Assembly: GCF_037038585.1 (NCBI RefSeq)
Contig: NC_092524.1
Location: 68,968,552 to 69,032,551, forward strand
Direction: 5' to 3'
Length of the DNA stretch: 64,000 nt
Origin: Patagioenas fasciata
Lineage: Eukaryota > Chordata > Aves > Columbiformes > Columbidae
Shown here: positions 46,963-59,671 of the stretch, piece by piece
Layout: each line of letters begins with the position of its first letter
Numbering within the stretch: position 1 is the first letter of the stretch
Translations under genes and position numbers: made by a program
The notes under the pieces: generated by a model
Database searches by the model: none
The model's input: only the letters and a program-made list of their open reading frames with translations
Told to the model about the DNA's origin: nothing

Positions 46963-49900
46963 ATCCAAAACACCCTTCCTTGTCAGTCTCTGGTTTTTTT
47001 TGCAAGTGTGGCTTTAGTAAGCCCAAGCCAAAATCTGTGTGTGCCAAGTTTGTTTCTAGGATTTCCCCCTGAAGATACACATCGTCCGGGGAAAGGGTTC
47101 CAGCTCCTCTTGCATCTTGGCAGAAACAACCAATCCACCTGCCTGCGTGATTCAGCAAGATATTCGCAATATGTTCCAGCCAGGTTCGTGCACCTGGACA
47201 CAGGGGGAGCAGCCAGGTTTCCAGGCAATGCTCTCAAGTCCGCTTGTTAATGATGCTTTTAATTAAACGGCCACATTTTCCTGCATCCTCGAGCTGCCTG
47301 TTTCACCTCTGCCCTCCCGTGCTGCCCGGGGGAGGGAAGGGCATCCAGCTGGTTTCCTTCCTTTGAATGCAAACAGCACAATCAGCTGCAAAGTCTCCTG
47401 AGATATATCGACGTAAACAGGGTGACACAAAAATAACGTATAGCTGCTAGTGCTCCTGTTCCTTCCGTGAAAAACAAATCCGTGCACGAGGACCTCAGTT
47501 CAAGCTGGCCTGGGGGGCTGAGCTGTATCTTCTTTAATTCTCCTGCTCCTGCAAGCGACACAAGTCCCCTGACAGCCTGCAAAGGCTTTGCTCTCCCTTA
47601 GTGGCTTTTCTCTCTTCCCAGAGCATCTTAGCAACAACCCCCAGAGAGATCCTCAGTCTGTGGGAGACTGATGATTTCTCGAGCAAGAACATTCCCAAAC
47701 GGGACATAAGAAGCATCTCACAGGCCTGGGTGCCATCTCCTCCTTCTTCTCTCACCCAAGATCTGTTGCCAAGATCTCTCCTTCTTTCTGCTCTTGCGAC
47801 AGAAATAGCATGTTCCCTTCAGAGCCTCCTTACCCAAGCTCTTTAGTTTTTTTCCAGGCATCTTTTTGTAGTTGTCATCATGTGCTCACAGTAACTGCCG
47901 TCCCAGCTGCTCCAAAGGGACATTCCAGCAACAACAGGCCGTTACGGTCCCTGTGAAACCTGCCCTGTCCCACCAGCAGAGCTCAGCAGGCAGGCAAAGC
48001 GGGGTTACCAGCACTGAGAGCTGCCGAGGTGATGCCCAGAAGCTTTAGTAGGTTCAGCATCCTGGACTCAGTGGTTGGAAGCTCCCCGCAGAGAGCCTGG
48101 AAATAGCTGCTTGCTCGTGGCCATGGGGAGATGGGGAGAAGCGACAGCATGTGTTCCATCGGGGAGGAAAACCAGCCTGAAAAACCCAAACTGCAAGCTT
48201 AGCAAAAAAAAATAATCTACACCTCAAATCGTAGGGAGGATGCTGCAGCATTTCTTTGGACTCCGCAACAATGGAGTTGGATATAAAATATAGCGTATTG
48301 CAGGAATCAATGAGCGGGAAAAGCTGCAGGCCCTCGGGTTGATTCATGAGTCTTCAGCCTTGGCATCGCCGGGCAGCTGATCTATTTTATTATTTAAACA
48401 CCTTGCAAACATGGAACAATCCCGCACAATAGTACTGAATACCTTCCGTGTGAGGTTGTTAAGACTATGTGAAATTAAAGATGTTTTAGCAGAGGAAAAC
48501 TACAGCTGAAGTATTTTTTCTTCATGCTCAGAGTTTATTTGACAACGAACATGCATTCACACATGCGGCCCATTCTGCTGCTTTTAAACTCACCTTTATT
48601 ATATTTCTCTGTTAGAAATTTCTACAGTTTCGCATCTACCATTACCAGTCTCATTAAAATAACCTTGGCTGTTCTTCCTCTTAACACTACAATGCAAACA
48701 GATCACATTCTCTAATCCTACGTAATGCCTTATGTAAAACCACTTAACATTCCTTTTAAGGCTGGGACCCATCCAGACGAAAGATGCTGCATAAAAGCAC
48801 ATTCCTTAACACGCTTGACCAGAAAAGCAACGTGGTCTGGGGTGGAAAATACAGAGTGGGAATCAGCGCGTGTTCAAGAGTGCATGCCTGGCAGCGTGCG
48901 GGCGCAAAATAGTGGTCAATACAGGAGCTTTTGCATTAAACTGCAGTCGTCGGACGGCCCTTGGATCTGTACAACGTTCTAGGAGGCCAAGTCTTAATGC
49001 ACCATCTGCTACTGGAAAATGAAATGGCCTCTTTCCTGTGCTGTCATCTGATGGCTCGTCAAGAGCAGCAAATCAGTAGAGCGAAAAGAGGCGTTTGAAC
49101 CCTCAGCTGAGGAAGAGAGAAGAAAAAGGACGCAAACAGCTCGCTATCAGGAGCGCAGGAAGCTAATTTGTGGGGGAGAGGTAATTGTTTTGTTAAAAAT
49201 CGCCTGAGGAAATACAGCTCCCTACAGGGTAAATAGTTTCTTCTGTATTTGCTGGGTGTTCAGGAAAACGTACGTATTTATGTTGGAGAGAACATACAGG
49301 ATGTAGAAGGATTTCAGAGCACAAGGGGAAATTAAATGCCAGTCCCTTTAAGTTAGCAGTCCCATGCTCCCCTGCCTCTCTGCAGCAGGACAGTTTACAT
49401 TTTGGAGCCAGATTCTGGCTTCAAACGAGCACATGAATAAAAACCCAATAAAATCAAATGCCACTAGGCAATTCCCGAGAGCCTGCACACGTTGTCTTTG
49501 AGCTTAACCTAAAGCAACACGCCGATCCTAATGAGTTATGCTGCAGATTGTGTTTCGAAGGAAGATCTTACGCAATCAGCGCCGCTGCTTCAGGTACTCG
49601 CATCTGGAATTTCTGAAAGTGTTGGAGTAAGCTTAAAACCCAGGCTCCATTTTAAACTGAGAATCAGCACCCAGCTACTTTGTCGATAGACTATATCGGA
49701 CTTGCGTGGGCTCTCTGGCTGCCAAAGAGGCAGAATCTGTTCTTAAATACCCAATCCAGAGTCCCGAACACCAAAGAGACTTGTACATCTGGCATTGTTT
49801 TCCAGAGAAGAAAAGGCAGATGCAGAATACTTGCCGTCTTGCAGTTCCACAGCAGCTCTTTTGACTTTAGGAGCTGAAGGAGGCAAGTCCCAACAAGTAC

Positions 49901-50384
49901 GAGTTAATTCTCATGTGACTATCATTGCAGTGGCTGCCCACAAAGCTAAATACCCACGAAAAGTATTACATGGTGCAGCTGCAAGGTTGCAATTCAGGTT
50001 GCAAAGGATGAGAGACACTGAGCCAGGGAGTCCCACTCAGCCCATGTCCCCATTCCCCGCAGCTGGTACATCCTCCTCCTCCTCCTCTGGCATCTCAGCC
50101 TCTCTGGGAGCAGCTCAGGTCCAGCACTCAGCTCCGAGCAGGGTTTTGCCGTGGCAGCTGTGATAACCCCCACCAGGATGCACATGAACAGCTCTGGCAT
50201 CAAAGATGGAAAGCTCAGCTTGCTGTTGGGCAGAAGCATACATATGGATATAAATAAATTAAAAAGAAAATATATATATATGTGTGGTGTAGGCAAGCTG
50301 GGGGTTTTCCTCCAGCCTCAAAGCAAGGGTTATGGCCTGATAAGCCATGCCTGCCACCACACTTGTCTCTCCACAGAGAAGACA
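46963..50384. other. Intergenic, no gene seen
   Basis: Unique sequence with a small (AT)n run near 50268-50281. No recognisable exon. Confidence 0.45.
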
Positions 50385-50853
50385 TGGACCCACTGGAGAG
50401 GGGCCAGAGGAGCCACAGAAATGATCCGAGGCTGGAACAGCTCTGCTGGGAGGACAGGCTGAGAGAGTTGGGGTGTTCAGCTGGAGAAGCTCAAGGGAGA
50501 CCTTAGTGCCGCCTTTCCATACATAAAAGGAGCCAATAAGAAAGATGGGGACAGACTTTTTAGTAGGGTATGTAGTAACAGGACAAGGGGTGATGGTTTT
50601 AAATTAAGAGGGGGGAGATTCAGGCTGGACATGAGGAAGAAATTGTTGTCCCTGAGGGTGGTGAGAGCCTGGCCCAGGTTGGCCAGAGAGGTGGTGGATG
50701 AACCATCCCTGGAGACATCCCAGGCCAGGCTGGACGGGACTCTGAGCAACCTGAGCTGGTGAAGATGTCCCTGCTCATGGCGGGGGTGGCACTGGATGGG
50801 CTCTGAAGGTCCCTTCAACCCAAACCGTTCTGTGACATTCTGTGGTTCTATGA
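50385..50853 (+). mobile_element. CR1 LINE, second 3'-type subfamily
   Basis: GACCCACTGGAGAGGGGCCA, AAGATGGGGACAGACTTTTT, GCTGAACCATCCC-type region (here GATGAACC) and a GACATTCTGTGGTTCTATG tail. Confidence 0.88.
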
Positions 50854-51037
50854 GCTCCATGACACAGAAGCCCCAGGCTCACCTGTTACGGAAGCTCACA
50901 GTGTCGCCTCCAGGACAGGCAGTGGGGTCTCCAGACGCACCAGGGCCCACCTGCACCCCCGGCTCTGCCTCTACCGAACAGAGAGACCACCCACCCGCCG
51001 GCTGCCCTTTCCCTGCTGCCCAGCCCATGGGAGCCCC

Positions 51038-51490
51038 ACAGAATCCCAGAATGTGAGGGATTGGAAGGGCCCTGGAAAGCTCATCCAGTGCAATCCCCCC
51101 ATGGAGCAGGAACACCCAGGAAGGTGTCCAGGTGGGTTTGAATGTCTGCAGAGAAGGAGACTCCACAACCTCCCTGGGCAGCCTGGGCCAGGCTCTGCCA
51201 CCCTCACCAGGAACAACTTTCTTCTCAAATTTAAGTGGAACCTCCTGTGTTCCAGTTTGCACCCATTACCCCTTGTCCTGTCACTGGTTGTCACCGAGAA
51301 GAGCCTGGCTCCATCCTCCTGACACTCCCCCTTTCCATATTGATCCCCATGAATGAGTCCCCCCTCAGTCTCCTCCAGCTCCAGAGCCCCAGCTCCCTCA
51401 GCCTTTCCTCACACGGGAGATGCTCCACTCCCTTCAGCATCTTGGTGGCTGCGCTGGACTCTCTCCAGCAGTTCCCTGTCCTTCTGGAAC
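51038..51490 (-). mobile_element. CR1 LINE abutting the MAP4K5 CpG island
   Basis: CACAGAATCCCAGAATGTGA to GTTCCCTGTCCTTCTGGAAC, abundant subfamily. Part of the usual 3' region is missing: after ACACCCAG it goes straight to GAAGGTGTCC, a short internal deletion. CpG-rich sequence begins at once after 51490. Confidence 0.9.
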
Positions 51491-52115
51491 CCGGCCCCAG
51501 CCGAGCAGCGGGGCCGCCGGAGCAGCCTGAGGGCCGCAGGGAGGGTAACACACTTCCCCCAGCAGCAGCCATCGCAACGCGGGTTCCACTCCCGCCGAGG
51601 GGCGGGGAGGCGGGCGGTGGGCGGGCCGGGCCGGGCCGTGGCGGTGCCGCCGGCCGCGCTGTGGCGCTGCAGCGTCGCGAAGGCCCCGCTGCCATCCCGG
51701 CCCGACCCGACCCGTCCCGGTGCGTGCGTGGGGGCCGGGGCCGCGGCGAGAGGAGGAGGAGGTGGCGGCGGCGGCGCTCCCTCTCCGGCGGGACAAAGGG
51801 CTGTGGGCGCGCAGGTAGGAGCCGGCCCGGCCTTGCTGCGGGCAGACGGGCTGTGGCTGCCCCGGCCGGCGGCGGGCGGGCCCGCGGCGCCTCCTCAGCG
51901 CCGGCCGGTCGGGACCTCCCTCCTTCCCTCCCCACAGCGGTTGCTCCCCGCCGGTTTCGGCGCTTCCCCGGGGAGCCCCGGGAGCCGCCGCGGGCTGCGG
52001 GAGGCGCTGCCCCGCCGCCAACCGCCGCGCAACCGCCCGCTGCCGCCTTTGTCTCGGCACCCGCGGCCCAGCGCCCGGGAGCCCCCTCAGCCGAGCGCTT
52101 CCCGCCGCAGGAGCC

Positions 52116-52136
52116 ATGGGCCGGCTGCCGCGTTAG
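52116..52136 (+). promoter_or_regulatory. MAP4K5: Upstream ORF in the MAP4K5 leader
   Basis: ATG in good context (GAGCCATGG) followed by five sense codons and TAG (MGRLPR), ending 65 nt before the MAP4K5 start. If transcribed in the leader, it could reduce initiation at the main ATG. Confidence 0.45.
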
Positions 52137-52201
52137 CAGCATCCCCGGCCGGAGGGGAGAGGAGCAGAGCGGCCGCGGTTCCCCTTCCCCCGGGGCTGGA
52201 G

Positions 52202-52309
52202 ATGGAGCCGGCGGCGCGGCCGAGCGGGGATATCCTGAGGCGGAACCCGCAGCAGGACTACGAGCTCATCCAGCGGGTGGGGAGCGGCACCTACGGCGAC
52301 GTCTACAAG
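52202..52309 (+). CDS. MAP4K5: MAP4K5 first coding exon (residues 1-36)
   Basis: Encodes the N-terminus of mitogen-activated protein kinase kinase kinase kinase 5 (GCKR/KHS), a Ste20/GCK-family Ser/Thr kinase of the cytoplasm that activates JNK signalling. The exon starts MEPAARPSGDILRRN, then PQQDYELIQRVGSGTYGDVY and K36, with the Gly-rich ATP loop GSGTYG at 27-32. The ATG has G at -3 and G at +4. The donor is AAG/GTGAGC at 52310. DILRRNPQQDYEL and the Gly loop match MAP4K5 rather than MAP4K1-3 as I recall them. Exon 2, which should carry the catalytic lysine segment, was not found before 64000, so intron 1 exceeds 11.6 kb. Confidence 0.93.
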
Positions 52310-52738
52310 GTGAGCGGGACGGGCCGCGCTCCGCGCTTCTCCTCAGCGGGGCTCGGGGCCCCGCGGGCTGGGACACGGCGGTCCCCGAAAACCGGGGGGC
52401 TCCCCGGCAAGCTGGAGGTTTCCCATCTCCTCTAACGCTTTTATTCAAAAGTATTAACTCGCAGCGTTGGAGGAGGGTTTCACCGCTCCCCCCGGTGCTG
52501 TCTTAAAGGTTTGAATTGGTGAATATTGCAGGTGATGCTTTCCCCGTTACGGTATCAGTTCGCTGTACCTGCCTGCAGAGCGCAGCAGTTAAAGCACCTG
52601 GTTTAAAGGGTGAGAGTTTATCCCTGAGGTTAATAATAGCCCGCAAAAGGCAGCAGCAGATTAAAGCTCCTCAGGAGCTGGAAGGGAGTCACAGTTCATG
52701 GTGGAGTTAGCGCTGCACATCCAGCTGGTGCTCACGAA

Positions 52739-53372
52739 CTGGTGTGTACTGGTGTTCAGACTGATGTGTGCTGGTGTGTACTGGTGTTCAGACTGATGTG
52801 TGCTGGTGTGTACTGGTGTTCAGACTGATGTGTGCTGGTGTGTACTGGTGTTCAGACTGATGTGTGCTGGTGTGTACTGGTGTTCAAACTGATGTGTGCT
52901 GGTGTGTACTGGTGTTCAGACTGATGTGTGCTGGTGTGTACTGGTGTGTACTGATGTTCAGACTGATGTGTGCTGGTGTGTACTGGTGTGTACTGGTGTT
53001 CAGACTGATGTGTACTGGTGTGTACTGGTGTTCAGACTGATGTGTGCTGGTGTGTACTGGTGTGTACTGGTGTTCAGACTGATGTGTGCTGGTGTGTACT
53101 GGTGTGTACTGGTGTTCAAACTGATGTGTGCTGGTGTGTACTGGTGTGTACTGGTGTTCAAACTGATGTGTGCTGGTGTGTACTGGTGTGTACTGGTGTT
53201 CAGACTGATGTGTGCTGGTGTGTACTGGTGTTCAGACTGATGTGTGCTGGTGTGTACTGGTGTTCAAACTGATGTGTGCTGGTGTGTACTGGTGTGTACT
53301 GGTGTTCAGACTGATGTGTGCTGGTGTGTACTGGTGTTCAGACTGATGTGTGCTGGTGTGTACTGGTGCTCA
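52739..53372 (+). repeat. Minisatellite, 32/42-bp units, MAP4K5 intron 1
   Basis: About 16 units of TGTGTGCTGGTGTGTACTGG plus TGTTCAGACTGA. Some units carry an extra 10-nt GGTGTGTACT, giving 32- and 42-bp forms. CTGGTGCTCAC flanks the array on both sides. C is scarce on the + strand and units are very uniform. The 42-bp form keeps frame, creating a spurious Cys/Val-rich open frame. Confidence 0.95.
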
Positions 53373-56014
53373 CCTCGCAGAGCCACAGCCGTGGGAGCTG
53401 AAAATAGGAGAGACGAGTCCCTTCCCCGAACATCAAGGGATACTCAGCAGCTTTTAGGCTCGGGTTGTTTATAAAGAAAGGCTTAAAAGTTTTCAGCCTG
53501 CGTTGGGCAATCTGCATTTTCAGCTGCGTTGAAGAGTGGGGTGATGTTTTACTCTGTAAAGCTGCTGAGTGTGTTTAAAATAGACCTGACACAACCGACC
53601 GTGCAAGAAAAGGTGTGTTGCTCTGCCACATAAAAGGCGGCTCAAGCTGGGGGAGGGCTCTTCGCTAATGCTCAAATTGAAGTTTTATAGATGGATCTTG
53701 TTCCCACCACCCCTTTGAAATGGTTACTTATAGCCTTGGGGAGTTATTTTTAAAAGTTTTCACGGTGCGTATTCACTTTCCCTGTTTATATTTTTGCGCT
53801 GCGGATATTTCAGTCTTAGGGAATCCAGCCCTAAGTCCTTTAAAAGGATGTGTCGTTTTTCATAAATCTGAAACTCGGCGTACTTTGAGCTGCTTTGTTT
53901 CGGTGTGCCTGGCTAGTCCGGGGCAGCGGGATGAGAAATAACTGGTTGTGATGCAGAGAAGCGTTTTTGTGTCATCTCTTTGTGGGGAAAAAAAAAAAAA
54001 AAAGAAGAAATATTCTGCTTGTGATTATGCTGGTAATTGGCAGAGAGCTGTGCTGACATGTCATACGGCTTCCGGTTCCGGAGCCGGTTTGAATTCATGG
54101 CTCTGCTCCGTGCCATGTAAACATATCCCCTTAAAAAAAATAGAAACCACAGCCCTCCCCCCTCCTCTCCATTCTTCGGGTTATGAAAAATGTGCCTTGT
54201 ATTCCTGAAGAAGTTTGAGCTCGGAATAATCCCGAGTGTTCTCATAGTGCAACCTGGCAAGATGAAATCCCAGTCTTTGGCAGTCTTTTTAGACGTTGTT
54301 ATGAGAAAGAAGTATAAAGTTAATGAGTTTAAAGTAGTTTGAGAGCCTGCATTTGTTTCTAGGTCATCGGTTTGCTCTTTGTTTTTACAAAGCCCTGCAA
54401 ACAGGCAGGAACTGGATCAAGGGAATCGAGTTGGGTGGCACTAGCTGGGATGACAAAGGTGCAAAGCAAACTGATTTTTCAAAGTCATTGTGTTATTTGA
54501 GTTTTAAAGTAACTAAGGTAAACCTTTTTTCTCGAAAGGATTTAACATATAAACATTGCACTTTTATTTTTCTTAGTCTTAGCACAGCTGGCACATCTTG
54601 TGCCTGCCGAGGACTGTCAGGGCTGTTTATAAAACACATTTCTTAGTGAATATCCGATTGTTGTTATGTTGCAGGGTTTGCTAGAGAGCGCTCTTCAATT
54701 AAAATGGAATTTTCCTCTCACCTCTTCAAGAGGTTTCTCTGCTCCATCGCTAATCATGAGTCACCGGCGTCTCCAGCGCGGTTGGTTTGGGGATGTCTAA
54801 ATGAGGCAGCTTTTCTGATTGTGGGAGAGCTGCCTCTTCCTCAGATGCTTTTTGGTGGTGGTGGTGGTTCATGCCTCAAATTCTTCACGGGGCATTTGGT
54901 AGCGTTTAGAGTAATTGGCTCTTTTCTGGATGTTGAAGGTGGAGGTTAAGCAAATATTTGTGTTCACTGTTAGGTTACAGAAGAGTATTTAAGGTCTTTC
55001 TGAAAATCTCCTACCCGCTTTGCTTTTCATTACTACTCTTGAAGCTGGAAACTGAAATGAGTTTTCTTATTGTTCCTGGGGATTGTTTTCTCTCCTGTCT
55101 GTCGTATGGCACACAATGGTTGATTGTAGGGTTGCTTGTAAGTACCGGACTGTTGATGTTACTTTAATATTTCTTTTTTCCCCAAAATACATTTCAGGGT
55201 GGATGAGGAACCATCTGTAAATCAACCATTTTCTTATCTATTCACAGCACGTGTAAGTAGATCCAAGTTTGGATCTGCCGGCCTTGGAAATATAATTTCC
55301 ATCACAATCTTAACGTGTTAGTTGTCTCATCTGTCTTGGGAAAATTGTTTTGTTTTCTTTTTTTTTTGTTTGTTTTTTTTAAATACAGAATATTTCTGTT
55401 AAGCTAATTCTAATTCATTGGAATGATTTACCTCTCAGAGCATCATATCAAGCTCTCTGAAATTACTGACTTCTGAAGGAGGCTGTAATAACGAAGATTG
55501 GCTACTCACTGGAATTTGATAATAAGCTGACAGCATTTCTTTGTCCCCACTCTCTGTCAAATGGTCAGCACCTCAGCATCATATCCCTTAACTCTGCAAA
55601 GATGAGATCTACAAGAGTGAGGTTTTAATTTGGCTTTCCTGGCAACATTTCTTTGTTCTCCATGGTCATAGCCATGAAAACCTCAAAGCGGTATTTAAAA
55701 ATGCTGTAGGTTTGTTCATGCATCCGCAGTCGCGCTGAAATAGAGGTTGTGTGTGTGGTTAATGCCGAAACGTCCAGCTGACCAGTGTCCTGGAGCAGGG
55801 AATTTACAAAGCCACTAGAAGCTGTAAATGGGATTTAATCTCCAGCACTAGGAAGCGGCCCAGATGCCATCCCAGGTGAACTCCCACAGCATGCTCGGGT
55901 GTTTCCCAGGATGGGTTTTCACGCCAGCCTGACCTGGCCATGAACTTGTGGCTTTTTGGTAGGACCTTGTAGGCTCATTTGTGTCAAACCAGCTTTGGTA
56001 ACAAGTTCACATTT

Positions 56015-56135
56015 GTTGGACGGGACCCACCAGGATCATGGAGTCCAACTCCTGTCCTGCACAGGACAACCCCAAAGTTCACAGCATGGGTCTGAGGACA
56101 GTGTCCAGTCTCTTCTTGACTATCATCCTCAGCTC
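56015..56135 (-). mobile_element. CR1 LINE fragment, fourth subfamily
   Basis: GTTGGACGGGACCCACCAGG, GATCATGGAGTCCAACTCC and GTCTCTTCTTGACTATCATC are the reverse complement of the 27.5-kb family, including its AAGAAGAGACTGGAC segment. Antisense to MAP4K5. Confidence 0.75.
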
Positions 56136-59100
56136 TATAAGCACATCTTCCTGCAGCCCATGGGATTGTCTGGAAGTACTTGGAATAGTGCAAAACTATC
56201 CTGTTTTGGTTACCTTGCAGGATTTGGTTGCGTTAGAACACCAGGTCATTAGGTTATATGTATTTGTAGATTAGAAAACAGGCGCCGTATTAAGGCAATA
56301 ATTTACTTTAGCTGTCTCTTACGGGGATTTCCTGCATGGACTTTTTAGTTGAGTATTTATTAATGTTCCTGGATAGCTTTGGTGGAGAAATTCAGGGGAA
56401 ATAACACCCTGTGTCATGGCAAGAGATGCGGGGTCACCACCCCTCGCACATGGAAAGGAATTTAAAGTCCTCTACTACATCTGAGCGCGTTGACCACCAG
56501 CGTGTTGACTCTCGTGGTGAACAAGACACTTCCACTCCTCTCTCCTCTCTCTCCTTCTCCCTTTGGCTTTTTGTGGGTTTTAACGCAAAGCGCCCCAAAC
56601 TGTGGCTTTTGCAGGCGAGGAACAAAAGGCTGGTTTGTGGAAACTCGTCTGTTTGAATGCTCTTGTTTGGCAACTGCGCTGAAAGCTCCTGTATTTGCTG
56701 GGCCCAGCACCCTGCAGGCTGTTTGGGGATGAATAGCCGGGTGTCTGTCCTCGCTGGGAGGCGATGAGCAAACATCATCTTGTGCAGCAATTCTAAAGCT
56801 GGCTTGTTTGGGGTTTTGCAAGCAGGATTGTGACCAGCGCTACAGTGGCTGTCTTTAAAAGCAAGCACAGGGGGAGAGGAATGTACCAAATGAATAGCAG
56901 AAACTCTCTGTAAACAAGAGATGCGTTTTTATTAAATATCATGGGAATTTCATTCCTTCTTGAGTCACCTGCTCATTCTCTTGGGATTTTTTTTAGATTT
57001 CCTGCACTATGTAAATGCATTAACTTAGAAGAAACCTGTACTGGTTTGCCAGTGATCGGTGCTGCAGGAAAGTAGTGAGCAATGAAATCGGATCGTGGCA
57101 GCCAACGGACTCTTCTGCTCAAATATGGTTTAAAAAATATGTATATATTTTTAAAGGTTGCCATAAAAGTGGGACTCTGTCCAGTTTGAGTCAGGTTTCA
57201 GCCCTGCTTGTGTGGTCAGTGCCTTCTTCTCAGAGCTCTGGCGTGTAATTCCTGGTGAAGCCAAAGGCTGGTGAGAACCTGTGTTTAATATGTTGAAAAT
57301 ATCTCTTAATGTCAGTCTAATTTAACAGGTCATAAAACCTTCCCAGTTAAAGCATTCTACTGCTTAAAGTCAACCGGTTAAGAATGGAGTATTAAGGCTT
57401 GATTTTAATACCAGAGTACAGTTAAGTTATGGCTCCGATAGTTTTTAATAGAATGATATCAGACCAGCACTGAGTTTCTTTGTGTTGCTGTGGGGTTTCT
57501 CTTCTGGGAAACTGCATGGTTTTCTTTTAGGATGCAGTCAGCAGGAGACAGATAGATAGGTATCTAGATATCTAGATATCTAAGAGCTCAGATGCTTATT
57601 GACACCCTCTGTAGGATATTCAGGAGTTGGGGGGGGAATCCTTTGCTTTTCTGTTTGTAATCTTTGTAAATTTTATTATTATTAAGCATTTGGTCTTTGT
57701 TGTGGAACATTCAAAGCTGTTTGGCTCTAATTATTACCTCCTGTTGCTGTTAATGGGAGGCTCTGTGCTGGGAATAGTGTTTCTCCCTATGTTTATTTCT
57801 CCCTTACTTTCAAAAGCAGGTGGTCTTTGAAATCTTAAAAATAAGGTTGGATTTCTTTTCCAGCTCTTTTGAAGAGTTGTCCTCCCAGTTTGGGTCCTCA
57901 GAGGAGCCAAAGGACGAGCAGTAGCAATTTTTGCTGCTGCACCCAGCGTCACTGGAGGGTCTGAAAGTCTGTGCTGTCGAGTTTAACGTCCTGCTGGTAC
58001 CAGCCTTGTCTCTGCTGTGCTTTTCAGGTGCGGTGTTGCTGTCTGATACCCATCCTTCAGCAGATATTCTGCTGGGTAGATGATTTTGTTATTCATTGGT
58101 GGTACGATCAGTCAGGGAGGCTGCGGCATCCTCTGGACTTGCATAGGAAGGAGTTAACCAGAACACGTTCTCTTGTTCCCTGCGTGTTACACATGTTTTT
58201 GGAGACCAGTCTGGAACACGAGAGGTGCTTTATATGAGCTGTGCCTTTTCTGCCTTCCAGCCCAGACCTCTATTTCAATGCGAGATATCCATTTAGAGGA
58301 AGTGAATAGTGAAACACACACACCACCCACCCCCGCGACAGCAGAGGAGATCTCTGAGAAGCACGAACAGATCGAAGATAGAACATTCGCACGCCAGCAT
58401 CTCCTTCGTGTTTGTCTCTAGAAGATGCAATGGTCATTTTCATTGCCAATGCGTTTGGATGACTTTAAACGTGTCCGAGATTTAGAGCGTGGGGTGTGCG
58501 AGTGGTTCCCAGTTCCCCGGGCAGAGGTGTGTGATAGAAATTCGCAGATCACCCATGAGAGAGAGGAAAGCTCTTCCTGTTCTCAAGGCCGTGCTGGAGT
58601 TGCTGGCGTATTTTGCTGACAGCAGCAGCTGTCTGTCAGCTCTGCAGCTGGAAAAACAAATATGCTTGTTACCTTTATTCCTATTTGGCACCTGACTTCT
58701 TGGTTATGGCTGTACGTGAAAAGAAGAGGCAGCGTTAGCCCAAGGTGATTCCACTGGAGAACAATGCAAACCGGGTAGGTCTTCATCTTCAGAAAACTTG
58801 TTGAACAACTCAAGGCAACCTCGATGCCTTGCATTTCGCATTGCCAGGACCTCACACTTTGCCACTTTGTTAGGATTTCAGATTTTATATTTCTTCAAGA
58901 AGCTAGAACGGTTCTTTCCTCATTTCTGAAGGCTTCCTAGCAACAAGGGCACTCAGCAAAGTTTGGTGGATGCAGTAGCCTTTGATTTGCGGTTTACGGC
59001 AATTTTGGTGGTCCTGGGTGTGTTCTGGGATTCCCATAAAAAGTCAATGAGAAGGGCAGGGTAATTCATTCAAGATTTTGCATTTGTGATGTATAGAAAC

Positions 59101-59671
59101 AGATTCTACCTTCCTTTTAATGGGAGTAGGTGAACAAGGCAGACCTGACACTGACAGTAGCTGAAAAATGGCAAAAGGCAATTTATTCCAGCAGGTCTTT
59201 CCCCGAATCTCCTTGCAGAGCGTACCTGTGGCAGAAGTATTGCGGGGATCATTTAGCTGAACTTCCCATTGGGCCTCACCAAGTAGAGTATAATCTTTCT
59301 GACAGCTTTACTCAATCTAATTATAAAGAAGGGGTCTCTATATTATGTACCGCCGCATTTTTCTCCAAGCTGTGCTTTCCCAGAATGGAGAGCGTGTTCA
59401 CGCAGGCCGCACCACATGGTGTTATTTGTCGTGCATCTCCCACCTCCTTTCCCTTTTCTTCTTTAGGGACTCTGTTCAAGAGTGGCATGGCTGAGAAATT
59501 GGAGTCCCTCCTGTTTGTCAGAATAGCAGAGCAGCCCCACTGAGAGTGAACACCTTTTAACTCCATTCCCACCTAACCAGCTCTTCAAAGCCAGTGTCTT
59601 CATCTGCTGGAGAATATTTAGCCTGTCGGCATAATTTTGAGCGCCGGATCTGCCTGCTCACGTGTTCCCCT

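Larger units (their letters stand above)
51490..52420. promoter_or_regulatory. MAP4K5: CpG island at the MAP4K5 5' end
   Basis: Dense CpG and GC boxes (GGGGCGGGGAGGCGGGCGG near 51600) without an obvious TATA box. A GCAGGTAGGAGCC donor-like site near 51812 suggests a possible spliced 5' UTR, which cannot be decided here. Contains the first coding exon. Confidence 0.8.

Noticed and set aside
51235-52506. Open frames of 423, 360 and 283 codons across the MAP4K5 CpG island
   Set aside because: They fuse CR1 sequence with CpG-island sequence. Only the 36 codons from 52202 match a known protein.
52896-53474. Cys/Val/Thr-rich repeat protein (VCTGVQTDVCW units)
   Set aside because: Product of the minisatellite. 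The 32-bp units shift the frame, so the reading is accidental.
58173-58421. Possible exon after the CTGCCTTCCAG acceptor-like site at about 58250-58260
   Set aside because: The following frame does not match the MAP4K5 kinase domain or another family and has no clear donor.
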